Of a stretch of DNA of 17,246 nucleotides, positions 6,402 to 13,525 are shown in pieces; within the stretch, counting starts at the first letter, position 1; each line of letters begins with the position of its first letter. The position numbers were made by a program, and so were the translations under genes. Origin of the DNA: DASRSS01 sp035656335 (GTDB taxonomy: Bacteria; Actinomycetota; Actinomycetes; Mycobacteriales; Jatrophihabitantaceae); contig DASRSS010000088.1 in assembly GCA_035656335.1 (NCBI GenBank), positions 1 through 17,246 on the forward strand, written 5' to 3'. The notes under the pieces were generated by a model, which was not told the origin of the DNA, did no database searches, and was given only the letters and a program-made list of their open reading frames with translations.

Positions 6402-7921
6402 GCAGTGACGAGCAGATCCGGGCCGCGCGCGCGGCGACGCAGGCCCCGCCGGAGAAGGCCGCCGCGAAGCTGGCCGCGCAGGGCAAGCTGTGCGTGCGTG
6501 AGCGGATCACGCTGCTGCTCGACGAGGGCACGTTCGTCGAGGACGGCCAGCTGGCGAACGCGCTCGGCTCGGGCCTGCCCGCCGACGGCGTGGTCACCGG
6601 CCAGGGCCTGGTGGACGGACGCCCCGTGCTGGTCGTGGCGAACGACCCGACCGTCAAGGCCGGCTCCTGGGGCGCGCGCACCGTCGAGAAGATCATCCGG
6701 GTCACCGAGCGCGCGCTCACCGAGGAGCTGCCGATCTTCTGGCTGATCGACTCGGCCGGCGCCCGGATCACCGACCAGGTGGCGCTGTTCCCGGGGCGGC
6801 GCGGCGCGGGCCGCATCTTCCACAACCAGGTGGCGCTGTCCGGCAAGGTGCCCCAGATCTGCTGCCTGTTCGGCCCGTCGGCGGCGGGCGGCGCCTACAT
6901 CCCGGCGTTCTGCGACATCGTGATCATGGTCGAGGGCAACGCGTCGATGTACCTCGGCTCGCCGCGCATGGCCGAGATGGTCGTCGGCGAGAAGGTCACG
7001 CTGGAGCAGATGGGCGGTGCGCGCATGCACGCCTCGGTCTCCGGCTGCGGGGACAACCTCGCCACCGACGACGCGGACGCGATCGAGCAGGCCAAGCTGT
7101 TCTTCTCCTACCTGCCGACCTGCTGGCGCGAGCCCGCCCCGGACGCCGAGCCCGAGCCGCCCGCGACGGCCCTCACGGACGACGTGGTGCCCGCCGCGGA
7201 GTCCGTCCCGTTCGACATGCACGACGTGATCGACGGGCTGGTCGACGCGGACTCGTTCTTCGAGATCAAGCCGCTGTTCGCCGGCGAGCTGATCACCGGC
7301 CTGGCCCGCATCGACGGCCAGCCGGTCGGCGTCGTCGCGAACAACTCGGCCGTGCGCGGCGGCGTGCTGTTCGTGGACTCGGCGGACAAGGCGGCGCGAT
7401 TCATCTGGCTGTGCGACGCGTTCAACGTCCCGCTGCTGTACCTGGCGGACGTCCCCGGCTTCATGATCGGCAGCGAGGTCGAGCGGCAGGGCATCATCCG
7501 GCACGGCGCGAAGATGATCACCGCCGTGTCCGAGGCGACCGTCCCGCAGGTCTCGGTGATGGTCCGCAAGGCCTACGGCGCCGGCCTGTACGCGATGGAC
7601 GGCCCGGGGTTCATGCCCGACGCGTGCATCGCGCTGCCCACGGCCCGGATCGCGGTCATGGGCCCTGAGGCGGCCGTCAACGCCGTGTACGCGAACAAGA
7701 TCGCCGAGATCGACGACGCGGACGAGCGGGCCGAGTACATCGCCGCGCGCCGCGCCGAGTACGAACAGGACGTCGACCTGCTGCGCCTGGCGTCCGACCT
7801 CGTCCTGGACGTGATCATCGAGCCGAGCGAGCTGCGCGCCGAGCTGGTCCGCCGCTACGCGGTGCTGGTCGGCAAGTCGCGCGACCGCGCGGCCAAGCAC
7901 CACGGCGTCCCCCCGGTCTGA
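6398..7921 (+). CDS. Acyl-CoA carboxylase beta subunit (carboxyltransferase)
   Basis: This 507-residue biotin-dependent carboxyltransferase moves CO2 from carboxybiotin to an acyl-CoA. The N-terminal half-domain has GKLCVRERITLLLDEGTFVE (29-48) and the acyl-CoA oxyanion motif GPSAAGGAYIPA (159-170). After an acidic Pro-rich linker (about 246-265), the C-terminal half has YLADVPGFMIGSEVERQG (348-365), GIIRHGAKM (365-373) and LPTARIAVMGPEAAVN (413-428). By eye, the residue equivalent to the substrate-determining Asp422 of Streptomyces PccB is Tyr398 (GAGLYAM), so this is unlikely to be an ordinary propionyl-CoA enzyme. A 3-methylcrotonyl-CoA or related enoyl-CoA substrate fits the dehydrogenase partner but is unproven. 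The gene overlaps the dehydrogenase by four bases and is followed by an epsilon subunit. Confidence 0.92.
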   Translation: MSSDEQIRAARAATQAPPEKAAAKLAAQGKLCVRERITLLLDEGTFVEDGQLANALGSGLPADGVVTGQGLVDGRPVLVVANDPTVKAGSWGARTVEKIIRVTERALTEELPIFWLIDSAGARITDQVALFPGRRGAGRIFHNQVALSGKVPQICCLFGPSAAGGAYIPAFCDIVIMVEGNASMYLGSPRMAEMVVGEKVTLEQMGGARMHASVSGCGDNLATDDADAIEQAKLFFSYLPTCWREPAPDAEPEPPATALTDDVVPAAESVPFDMHDVIDGLVDADSFFEIKPLFAGELITGLARIDGQPVGVVANNSAVRGGVLFVDSADKAARFIWLCDAFNVPLLYLADVPGFMIGSEVERQGIIRHGAKMITAVSEATVPQVSVMVRKAYGAGLYAMDGPGFMPDACIALPTARIAVMGPEAAVNAVYANKIAEIDDADERAEYIAARRAEYEQDVDLLRLASDLVLDVIIEPSELRAELVRRYAVLVGKSRDRAAKHHGVPPV

Positions 7922-7925
7922 GCCG

Positions 7926-8096
7926 ATGACCGAGATCGAGGTGCGCGGCGGCGCGACGGACGAGGAGCTGGCGGCGGTGCTGGCCGCGCTCGCCACCGGC
8001 GGACGGCGCGCCGAACCGGACCGCGAGGACGGCTACGCGCGGTGGCGGCGCGGGCGCCGGCGGGCGCTGTCCGGCCGGTTCCTGGCAACCAGGTAA
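7926..8096 (+). CDS. Acyl-CoA carboxylase epsilon subunit, short (56 aa)
   Basis: This small gene starts 4 bases after the carboxylase beta stop. Its product begins MTEIEVRGGATDEELAAVLAA, the hallmark of actinobacterial carboxylase epsilon proteins (an I-x-V-x-R-G strand, then a T/S-x-E-E-L-A-A-V helix). It ends in a basic Arg/Trp-rich tail (YARWRRGRRRALSGRF). Epsilon subunits bridge and activate alpha-beta complexes. At 56 residues it is at the short end for the family. Its position in a dehydrogenase-beta-epsilon operon and its matching codon use make it a real gene. It is easily missed because of its length. Confidence 0.8.
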   Translation: MTEIEVRGGATDEELAAVLAALATGGRRAEPDREDGYARWRRGRRRALSGRFLATR

Positions 8097-8160
8097 CAAC
8101 GAGCTAACGGTCCGGGTTTGCTGGCCGATACTGGGCGCGACCCCCCGCACGAATTGCTGC

Positions 8161-8193
8161 AAGTTCCGGGAAGTTCCGCATGATCGAAGTTCG
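8161..8193 (+). repeat. AAGTTCCG direct repeats at the ABC transporter start
   Basis: AAGTTCCG occurs at 8161-8168 and 8171-8178 (10-base period), with a shortened copy AAGTTCG at 8187-8193, just inside the coding start at 8180. The 10-base phasing places the first two copies on the same helix face. The GGGAAG formed at the repeat junction (8168-8173) may also serve as the ribosome binding site. Confidence 0.4.
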
Positions 8194-9127
8194 TGGCCTG
8201 ACCAAACGCTTCCGTGGTCGGACGGCCGTCGAGGACCTGACCTTCAGCGTCCGGCCCGGCACCGTCACCGGATTCCTCGGCCCGAACGGAAGCGGCAAGA
8301 CCACGACCGCGCGGATGATCCTGGGCCTCACCCAGCCGGACGCGGGGACCGCCACGGTCGGCGGCCGTTGCTACCGCGACCTGCCCCACCCGCTGCGCGA
8401 GATCGGTGCGTTGATCAACCCCGGGGCGGTGAACCCGTCCCGCTCCGCGCTGGACCACCTGCGCTGGCTCGCCGCGGCGAACAAGATCCCGGCCGCGCGC
8501 GCGGAGACCGCCCTGGCCCAGGTGGGACTCGACGCGGTCGCGGACCGGCGCGTCGGCGCGTTCTCGCTCGGCATGCGCCAGCGCCTCGGCATCGCGGCCG
8601 CGCTGATCGGCGACCCGGCCGTGCTGCTGCTGGACGAACCCATCAACGGCCTGGACCCGGAGGGCATCCGCTGGATCCGGATCTTCATGCAGTCGCTCGC
8701 GGCCGAGGGGCGCACCGTCCTGGTGTCCAGCCACCTGATGAGCGAGATGGCGCTCACCGCCAGCGAGCTGGTCGTCATCGGCCGCGGCCGCCTGGTCGCC
8801 GCCGAGAGCGTCGCGAGCTTCACCGCGCGCGTCGACAGCTCGGTCCGCGTGCGGACCCCGCAGCTGGACGCCCTGGCCGCGGCGCTGACGACCGCGGGCG
8901 CGACCGTCTGGCGCGAGGATGGCGCCCTGGACGTCGTCGGCATCGCGATCGAGCAGATCGGAGCCGTCGCGGCCCAGATCGGTGCCGTCCTGTACGAGCT
9001 GTCGCCGCAGCAGGCCTCGCTGGAGGAGGCGTTCATGCACCTCACCTCCGCCGAGTGCGAGTACGTCGTCGAGCGCGCGGCCGCGCTCGTGCGCGAGAAC
9101 GAGCTGGTCGACGAGGTTGCTGCCTGA
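8180..9127 (+). CDS. ABC transporter ATP-binding protein
   Basis: This 315-residue ATPase energises an ABC-2 type transporter at the inner face of the membrane. It has Walker A GPNGSGKTT (34-42), the signature FSLGMRQR (128-135), Walker B VLLLDEP (148-154) followed by the D-loop NGLDP, and the switch histidine in SSHLMSE (His185). The Q-loop region reads GALINPGA, with Asn where related drug/peptide exporters often carry Glu or Gln. A C-terminal extension of about 100 residues ends in a charged helix. ATG at 8180 is preceded by a modest GGGAAG. The gene starts 83 bases after the carboxylase operon and its TGA overlaps the permease ATG by one base (TGATG), so the two are coupled. The exported substrate is unknown. 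Confidence 0.93.
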   Translation: MIEVRGLTKRFRGRTAVEDLTFSVRPGTVTGFLGPNGSGKTTTARMILGLTQPDAGTATVGGRCYRDLPHPLREIGALINPGAVNPSRSALDHLRWLAAANKIPAARAETALAQVGLDAVADRRVGAFSLGMRQRLGIAAALIGDPAVLLLDEPINGLDPEGIRWIRIFMQSLAAEGRTVLVSSHLMSEMALTASELVVIGRGRLVAAESVASFTARVDSSVRVRTPQLDALAAALTTAGATVWREDGALDVVGIAIEQIGAVAAQIGAVLYELSPQQASLEEAFMHLTSAECEYVVERAAALVRENELVDEVAA

Positions 9128-9891
9128 TGAGCTCCGTCGCCATGGAGTGGACGAAGCTGCTCCCGCTGCACAAGACGTCCCGCACGGTCGCCAGCGCCGT
9201 CGCCCTCGCGGTCACCGTGAGCGGACTGCTGTCGCTGGCGATGGCCGCGAACGCCGGACAGATGTCGCAGGACGCCCGCGCCCGGTTCGACTCGATCGGC
9301 ATCGCGCTGCAGGGAGTGAACGCCGCCGTGCTCGTGGTCGGCGTCTTCGGCGTGCTGTGCGTGACCCGCGAGTACGCCACCGGAATGATCACGACGACGT
9401 TCCTGGCCCAGCCCTCGCGCCTGCGCGTGCTCGCCGCCAAGCTCGGTACGCACGCGGCGGTCGCGGGTGTCGCCGCCGCGCTGACCTGCGCAGCCTCGTA
9501 CGCGATCGGGCAGGCGGTGCTCGGTACCGGCGGCCTGTCGGTCGGCTGGGGCGCGCACCGCGTCGGTCCCGCGCTCGCCGGCGGCGCGATCTACCTGGTC
9601 CTCTCCTGCGCGTGGGGCGTCGGGATCGGTGCGCTCACCCGGTCCTCGTCCAGCGGCATCACCTGGCTGGCCTCGCTGCTCGTCGTCGCTCCGGTGATCG
9701 TGCAGATCCTGCCGGCCAGCGTGCTGCACGTGGTCGGCCCGTGGCTGCCGTCCCAGATCGGGATGAGCGCGACGGCCGGGCACGGCATCCCGAACTCGTT
9801 CGGTCCGTGGACGGGCCTGGCCGTGCTGGCCGGGTACGTCCTGCTGACCCTCGCCGCCGGGGCGTGGCGGATGGTGCGCACCGATCCGTGA
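9127..9891 (+). CDS. ABC-2 type membrane permease
   Basis: This 254-residue integral membrane protein is the partner of the preceding ATPase. The start MSSVAMEWTKLLPLHKTSR, a short amphipathic cytoplasmic segment with E-W-T-K-L, is typical of ABC-2 permeases of this type. Hydrophobic segments are visible near residues 20-43, 57-75, 103-125, 145-170, 180-200 and 228-248, consistent with six spans. The segment VTREYATGMITTTFLAQPSR between spans two and three is the characteristic cytoplasmic coupling region. Start and ATPase stop share the A of TGATG. An internal ATG at 9142 is possible but less likely given the overlap. Role in export is by family; the cargo cannot be told. Confidence 0.88.
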   Translation: MSSVAMEWTKLLPLHKTSRTVASAVALAVTVSGLLSLAMAANAGQMSQDARARFDSIGIALQGVNAAVLVVGVFGVLCVTREYATGMITTTFLAQPSRLRVLAAKLGTHAAVAGVAAALTCAASYAIGQAVLGTGGLSVGWGAHRVGPALAGGAIYLVLSCAWGVGIGALTRSSSSGITWLASLLVVAPVIVQILPASVLHVVGPWLPSQIGMSATAGHGIPNSFGPWTGLAVLAGYVLLTLAAGAWRMVRTDP

Positions 9892-9895
9892 CCGC

Positions 9896-11461
9896 GTGCC
9901 CGCGATGTCCGCGGGCGATGCGACGATTGGCGGCGTGACGGAGACGGCCGCCCGTGCCGCGCGGCGACTCGAGGCCCGGGTGGCCGCGCTGAGCATCGCG
10001 CCGAAGCAGGTGCCGTTCGTCCTCCGCACGGTCGTCGGCCTGGCCGTGATCGGGGTCGGCGCGAACGTCGTCGGCGCAGTGGTCGTGGCGCTGCTGATCC
10101 TGGCGGTCAACGCGAATGCGACCGATCACCAGCAGTTCGTGCTGCTCATCGGCACGATCTGCTCGGTCGCGGCCTCGGTGGTCGTGGGATCGCTCGCGGC
10201 GATCGTCCTGCAGCACCGCACGCTGCGCTGGGTGCTGCGCGGCCGCGTGCCGAACGCGACCGACGCCCGCCGCGCCATCCGGTTGCCGCTGGACATGGCC
10301 GTCATCGCCGCGGTGATCTGGCTGATCGACGATGCGGTGATCAGCGTGCTCGCCGCGGTGTCCGGGGCGGACGCGTCGCTGGTGAGCGGCATCACCGCCG
10401 GGATCCTCGTCGCCGGGCTGTGCTCGTCCGGCGTCACCTACCTGCTGGTGGCGCGGGTGGCCCAGCCGGTCAGCCGCATCGCGCTCAGCGCGCATCCGCC
10501 GGGACGCGCGCCGATGGTGTCCGTTCGCGCGCGGCTGATGCTGGTCTGGGTGCTGACGACCGGGGTGCCGGTGCTCGGCATCCTGCTGATCCTGTTCGCG
10601 CCGCACGGCCGCACGCACATCCGCGGCGCCAGCATCGTCACCGCCTGCATCGCGATCGTCGTCGGCGCGGTGTCGACGGCACTGGCGGCGCGCTCGATCG
10701 GCAACCCGCTGCGGAATCTGGTCGGCGTGCTCGAACGTGTCGGCGAAGGCGATCTCGACACCGAGGTCGCTATCGAGGACCCCGGCGAGATCGGGCTGTT
10801 GCAGGCCGGCGTCAACGACATGCTGGCCGGGCTGCGCGAACGCGAGCGCATCCAGGACCTGTTCGGCCGGCACGTCGGCCCAGCGGTGGCGGCGGAGGCG
10901 TTGCGCAGCGGGGTCACGCTCTCCGGCGAGGCGCGTGACGTGGTGGCGTTGTTCGTGGACATCACCGGCTCGACCGTGCTCACGCGCACCACCGAGCCGG
11001 TCGAGTTCGTCGCCATGCTGAACCGGTTCTTCCAGATCGTGGTCGACGCGGTGGAGCGTAACGGCGGGCTGGTGAACAAGTTCGAGGGCGACGCGGCACT
11101 GTGCGTCTTCGGCGCGCCGGTCGAGCTGGCGGACGCGGCCGATTGCGCGCTGCGTGCCGCCCGAGAGATCCGCGACGAGGTGCGCGTCGCCGACGAGGTG
11201 CAGGTGGGCATCGGCATCGCCGCCGGCCCCGCGGTCGCCGGGCAGATCGGCTCGTCCAGCCGGTTGGAGTACACCGTGATCGGGGACGCGGTGAACGAGG
11301 CGGCGCGGCTGACCGATCTCGCCAAGGGCGTTCCCGGCGGGGTGCTGGCCTCGTCCGCGGTGCTCGACCGCTGCGGCCCGGCCGAGCGCGCGCACTGGCG
11401 CGACGCGGGCGAGGTGGTGCTGCGTGGGCGGACCGTGCAGACCGCGATCTGGACCGCCTGA
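9896..11461 (+). CDS. Class III adenylate cyclase, 6 TM + HAMP
   Basis: The product is a membrane cyclase making cAMP from ATP. It has six hydrophobic segments (about 40-72, 80-105, 131-155, 164-187, 212-236, 244-265), a HAMP domain (about 266-320; PLRNLVGVLERVGEGDLDTEV) and a class III catalytic domain (about 345-521). Metal-binding Asp355 (FVDITGST) and Asp399 (KFEGDAALCVFG), adenine-selecting Lys395 and Asp464 (YTVIGD), and transition-state Asn467 and Arg471 (VNEAARL) are all present, so it should be active. The architecture matches the M. tuberculosis Rv1318c-Rv1320c/Rv3645 group. The start is uncertain: numbering uses GTG 9896, four bases after the permease stop; ATG 9905 or GTG 9935 are alternatives, and none has a good ribosome binding site. 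What the six-TM sensor detects is unknown. Confidence 0.92.
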   Translation: MPAMSAGDATIGGVTETAARAARRLEARVAALSIAPKQVPFVLRTVVGLAVIGVGANVVGAVVVALLILAVNANATDHQQFVLLIGTICSVAASVVVGSLAAIVLQHRTLRWVLRGRVPNATDARRAIRLPLDMAVIAAVIWLIDDAVISVLAAVSGADASLVSGITAGILVAGLCSSGVTYLLVARVAQPVSRIALSAHPPGRAPMVSVRARLMLVWVLTTGVPVLGILLILFAPHGRTHIRGASIVTACIAIVVGAVSTALAARSIGNPLRNLVGVLERVGEGDLDTEVAIEDPGEIGLLQAGVNDMLAGLRERERIQDLFGRHVGPAVAAEALRSGVTLSGEARDVVALFVDITGSTVLTRTTEPVEFVAMLNRFFQIVVDAVERNGGLVNKFEGDAALCVFGAPVELADAADCALRAAREIRDEVRVADEVQVGIGIAAGPAVAGQIGSSSRLEYTVIGDAVNEAARLTDLAKGVPGGVLASSAVLDRCGPAERAHWRDAGEVVLRGRTVQTAIWTA

Positions 11462-11464
11462 AAA

Positions 11465-11522
11465 CCCCCACTTTGACCCCGCAGTGGCTGTGATCCGGCC
11501 CGATTCACGACCGCTGTGGGGG
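11465..11522. terminator. Probable bidirectional terminator between cyclase and maf
   Basis: The gap between two convergent genes holds CCCCCAC (11465-11471), perfectly complementary to GTGGGGG (11516-11522). An alternative inner stem pairs CCCCGCAGTGG (11477-11487) with CCGCTGTGGGG (11511-11521) using two G-U pairs, capped by GTGA/TCAC. There is no U-tract on either side, which is common for actinobacterial terminators. The function is inferred from position. Confidence 0.45.
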
Positions 11523-11539
11523 CAACGTGCAGGTGTTGA

Positions 11540-12169
11540 TCAAGGGCTGGTGGGGTAGCCCAGGTCCGCGAGCGTGTAGCCGAGATCGGTCAGCAGCTCG
11601 CGCAGCGCGGGCAGCGACAGGCCGACCACGTTGTGGTGATCGCCGTCGATGGACTCGACGAACCAGCCGCCCAGACCGTCGATCGTAAACGCCCCGGCCA
11701 CCCGGTTCGGCTCGCCGGTTGCGCAGTACAGCTCGATCTCGGCGTCGCTGGCGTCCGCGAAGCGCACCGCCGTCCCCACCGCGCGACCGGCGCTGCGTCC
11801 GCTGGCGCGGTCGATCAGGCAGTGACCGGTCCAGAGCGTGCCGGTGCGTCCGCGCATCGCCTGCCAGCGGCGCACCGCGGCTGCGGGATCACCCGGCTTG
11901 CCCAGCGCGACGCCGTCCAGCTCGAGCATCGAGTCGCAGCCGAGCACGAGCGCGCTGCCGTCGAGCTGTGCGGCGACCGCGCCGGCCTTCGCCTCGGCCA
12001 GCCGCTGCACCAGCTTGCCGGTCGCCGACTCGTCGGCTGCGAGGACGGCGTCCTCGTCCACGCCGCTGACGATCACCTCGGGACGCACGCCCGCGTCGCG
12101 CAGGGTGCGCAGCCGCGCGGGCGACTGCGACGCGAGGACGAACCGCACGGCCGGCTGCGGACCGGTCAC
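11540..12169 (-). CDS. maf: Maf-family nucleotide pyrophosphatase
   Basis: The 209-residue Maf/HAM1-like enzyme hydrolyses non-canonical or canonical nucleoside triphosphates to monophosphates, and is associated with housecleaning and cell division control. Family motifs are FVLASQSPARLRTL near the N-terminus, GCDSMLELDG with GKP following, GRTGTLWTG, and the C-terminal TGEPNRVAGAFTIDGLGG with DGDHHNVVGLSLPAL. The start is GTG at 12169, inside the stop region of the upstream acyl-CoA dehydrogenase (GTGA overlap), so the two are cotranslated. In M. tuberculosis maf (Rv3282) lies beside accD5-accE5, and the same carboxylase genes occur on this strand within this window. The Maf call is firm; substrate preference is not deduced. 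Confidence 0.93.
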   Translation of the reverse strand: MTGPQPAVRFVLASQSPARLRTLRDAGVRPEVIVSGVDEDAVLAADESATGKLVQRLAEAKAGAVAAQLDGSALVLGCDSMLELDGVALGKPGDPAAAVRRWQAMRGRTGTLWTGHCLIDRASGRSAGRAVGTAVRFADASDAEIELYCATGEPNRVAGAFTIDGLGGWFVESIDGDHHNVVGLSLPALRELLTDLGYTLADLGYPTSP

Positions 12170-13311
12170 AGCCCCAGCGACTTGCTGACCACGCTCTTCA
12201 TGATCTCAGTCGAGCCGCCGTAGATGCGGGTCACGCGCGCGTCCGCGTACCGCCGGCAGACCGGGTACTCGGTCATGAAGCCGTAGCCGCCGTGCAGCTG
12301 CAGGCACTTGTCGATCACGCGACCCTGCATCTCGGTCGCCCACCACTTCGCCTTGGACGCGTCGGCAGTCGACAGCTCGCCGTCGTTGAGCCGGTCGACG
12401 CACCGGTCCACCCAGGCCTGCGCGACGTCGACCTCGGTGGCCAGTTCGGCCAGCACGAACTTGGTGTTCTGGAACGAGCTGATGCTGGTGCCGAACGCCT
12501 TGCGGTCCTTGACGTACTGGATCGTCTCCTCGACGGCACCGCGCGCCTCGGCGACCGCGGAGATCGCGATCGACGTTCGCTCCTGCGGCAGCTTCTGGGT
12601 CAGCTGCGCGAAGCCGGAGCCCTCCTCGCCGAGCAGGTTCTCGACGGGGACGCGGACGTCGGTGAACGACAGCTCGGCGGTGTCCTGGCTGTGCAGTCCG
12701 AGCTTGTCCAGGTTGCGGCCGCGCTCGAAGCCGTCCATCCCGCGCTCGAGGATCAGCAGCGATAGGCCGTGGTGGCGGTCCTCGCCCGTGCGGACGACGG
12801 TGATCACCAGGTCGGCGTTGATGCCGTTGGTGATGAACGTCTTGGAGCCGTTGACGATGTAGTGGTCGCCGTCGCGCTTGGCCGACGTGCGGATGCCCGA
12901 CAGGTCCGAACCCGCGCCGGGCTCGGTCATGCCGACCGCCGTGATCAGCTCGCCGCTCGCGATGCCTGGCAGCCAGCGCTTCTTCTGCTCGTCGTTGCAG
13001 TACGTCAGGAAGTACGGCAGGCAGGTGTCGTTGTGCAGCGTGATGCCGAGCGCGGACCCGGTGACGCCGGCGAGCGCGGCCTGCTCGTTGAGCGCCTGGT
13101 TGAAGCGGAAGTCGCTGGTGCCGCCGCCGCCGTACTCCTCGGGGATCTGCATGCCGAGGAACCCGCTGCGCCCGGCGGCCGTGAAGACCTCGCGGGGCGT
13201 GATCCCGGCCCGCTCCCAGTCCAGGTAGTTCGGGACGAGCTCCTTGTCCACGAACGAGCGGAACGCCTCGGCGAAGGCGAGGTGGTCGGCGTCGAAGTGC
13301 TTGCGGTCCAT
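12166..13311 (-). CDS. Acyl-CoA dehydrogenase, long-chain (LCAD-like) type
   Basis: This 381-residue FAD enzyme catalyses the first step of beta-oxidation. It resembles mammalian long-chain acyl-CoA dehydrogenase along its length: VGMTEPGAGSDLSGI (126-140), VNGSKTFITNG (153-163), KLPQERTSIAI (240-250), VKDRKAFGTSISSFQNTKF (267-285), CLQLHGGYGFMTEYPV (336-351) and RIYGGSTEIMK (362-372). The catalytic base is predicted as Glu244 in the PQER motif, since the MCAD-type position is glycine (Gly365). This marks it as a different subtype from the dehydrogenase at 5250. GGAGG lies four bases before the ATG. It is the first gene of a two-gene leftward unit with maf and faces a divergent enoyl-CoA hydratase gene across a repeat-rich gap. 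Confidence 0.94.
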   Translation of the reverse strand: MDRKHFDADHLAFAEAFRSFVDKELVPNYLDWERAGITPREVFTAAGRSGFLGMQIPEEYGGGGTSDFRFNQALNEQAALAGVTGSALGITLHNDTCLPYFLTYCNDEQKKRWLPGIASGELITAVGMTEPGAGSDLSGIRTSAKRDGDHYIVNGSKTFITNGINADLVITVVRTGEDRHHGLSLLILERGMDGFERGRNLDKLGLHSQDTAELSFTDVRVPVENLLGEEGSGFAQLTQKLPQERTSIAISAVAEARGAVEETIQYVKDRKAFGTSISSFQNTKFVLAELATEVDVAQAWVDRCVDRLNDGELSTADASKAKWWATEMQGRVIDKCLQLHGGYGFMTEYPVCRRYADARVTRIYGGSTEIMKSVVSKSLGL

Positions 13312-13356
13312 GCGTCCTCCGGGGCGTGTCGTCGCAGCCCATTTTTACGGCATAAG

Positions 13357-13397
13357 GAAGCCGGAGCGAGGATCGGGGGTTCCCGCGCTCCGGCTTC
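13357..13397. repeat. Inverted repeat 1 (12-bp perfect arms)
   Basis: GAAGCCGGAGCG (13357-13368) and CGCTCCGGCTTC (13386-13397) are perfect complements around a 17-base loop containing TCGGGGGTTCC. The same 11-base string occurs in the stem-loop at 16266-16315. No U-tract follows. Confidence 0.6.
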
Positions 13398-13430
13398 GCA
13401 CCCCATCATGCTCGACCGAGCGGAGGGTGC
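13398..13430. repeat. Inverted repeat 2 (nested)
   Basis: The outer arms GCACCC (13398-13403) and GGGTGC (13425-13430) enclose inner arms GCTC (13410-13413) and GAGC (13418-13421). It begins at the base after inverted repeat 1. Confidence 0.45.
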
Positions 13431-13440
13431 CAACTCGAAG

Positions 13441-13481
13441 TGAGATTTGGCATGAACCTGCGGTATGCCAGGTTTCGCTCA
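13441..13481. promoter_or_regulatory. Inverted repeat 3, possible operator
   Basis: TGGCAT (13448-13453) and ATGCCA (13465-13470) are perfect arms 11 bases apart, flanked by TGAG (13441-13444) and CTCA (13478-13481). An overlapping pair AACCTG (13455-13460)/CAGGTT (13469-13474) gives an alternative dyad. It lies 45 bases before the hydratase start, a plausible regulator binding site. Confidence 0.4.
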
Positions 13482-13512
13482 GCGGGCGTGCCAGGGCCAT
13501 TTCCGCGGCCGA

Positions 13513-13518
13513 TAGCCT
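13513..13518 (+). promoter_or_regulatory. Candidate leaderless -10 box for the hydratase gene
   Basis: TAGCCT ends 7 bases before ATG 13526 and fits TANNNT. At this spacing transcription would begin at or next to the A of the start codon, which agrees with the absence of any ribosome binding site there. Confidence 0.45.
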
Positions 13519-13525
13519 GCACCTC

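Larger units (their letters stand above)
13312..13525. other. Divergent intergenic region with three inverted repeats
   Basis: This 214-base gap separates the divergent acyl-CoA dehydrogenase and enoyl-CoA hydratase genes. It holds the dehydrogenase ribosome binding site, an A/T tract (ATTTTTA at 13341-13347) that could be part of its promoter, three successive inverted repeats between 13357 and 13481, and a TAGCCT box next to the hydratase start. No open reading frame in it looks coding. Confidence 0.6.

Noticed and set aside
13357..13430. A tRNA-like element (GGGGGTTCC resembling a T arm)
   Set aside because: There is no acceptor, D or anticodon arm in the right arrangement and no CCA-compatible end. 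The pairing is two simple adjacent inverted repeats.
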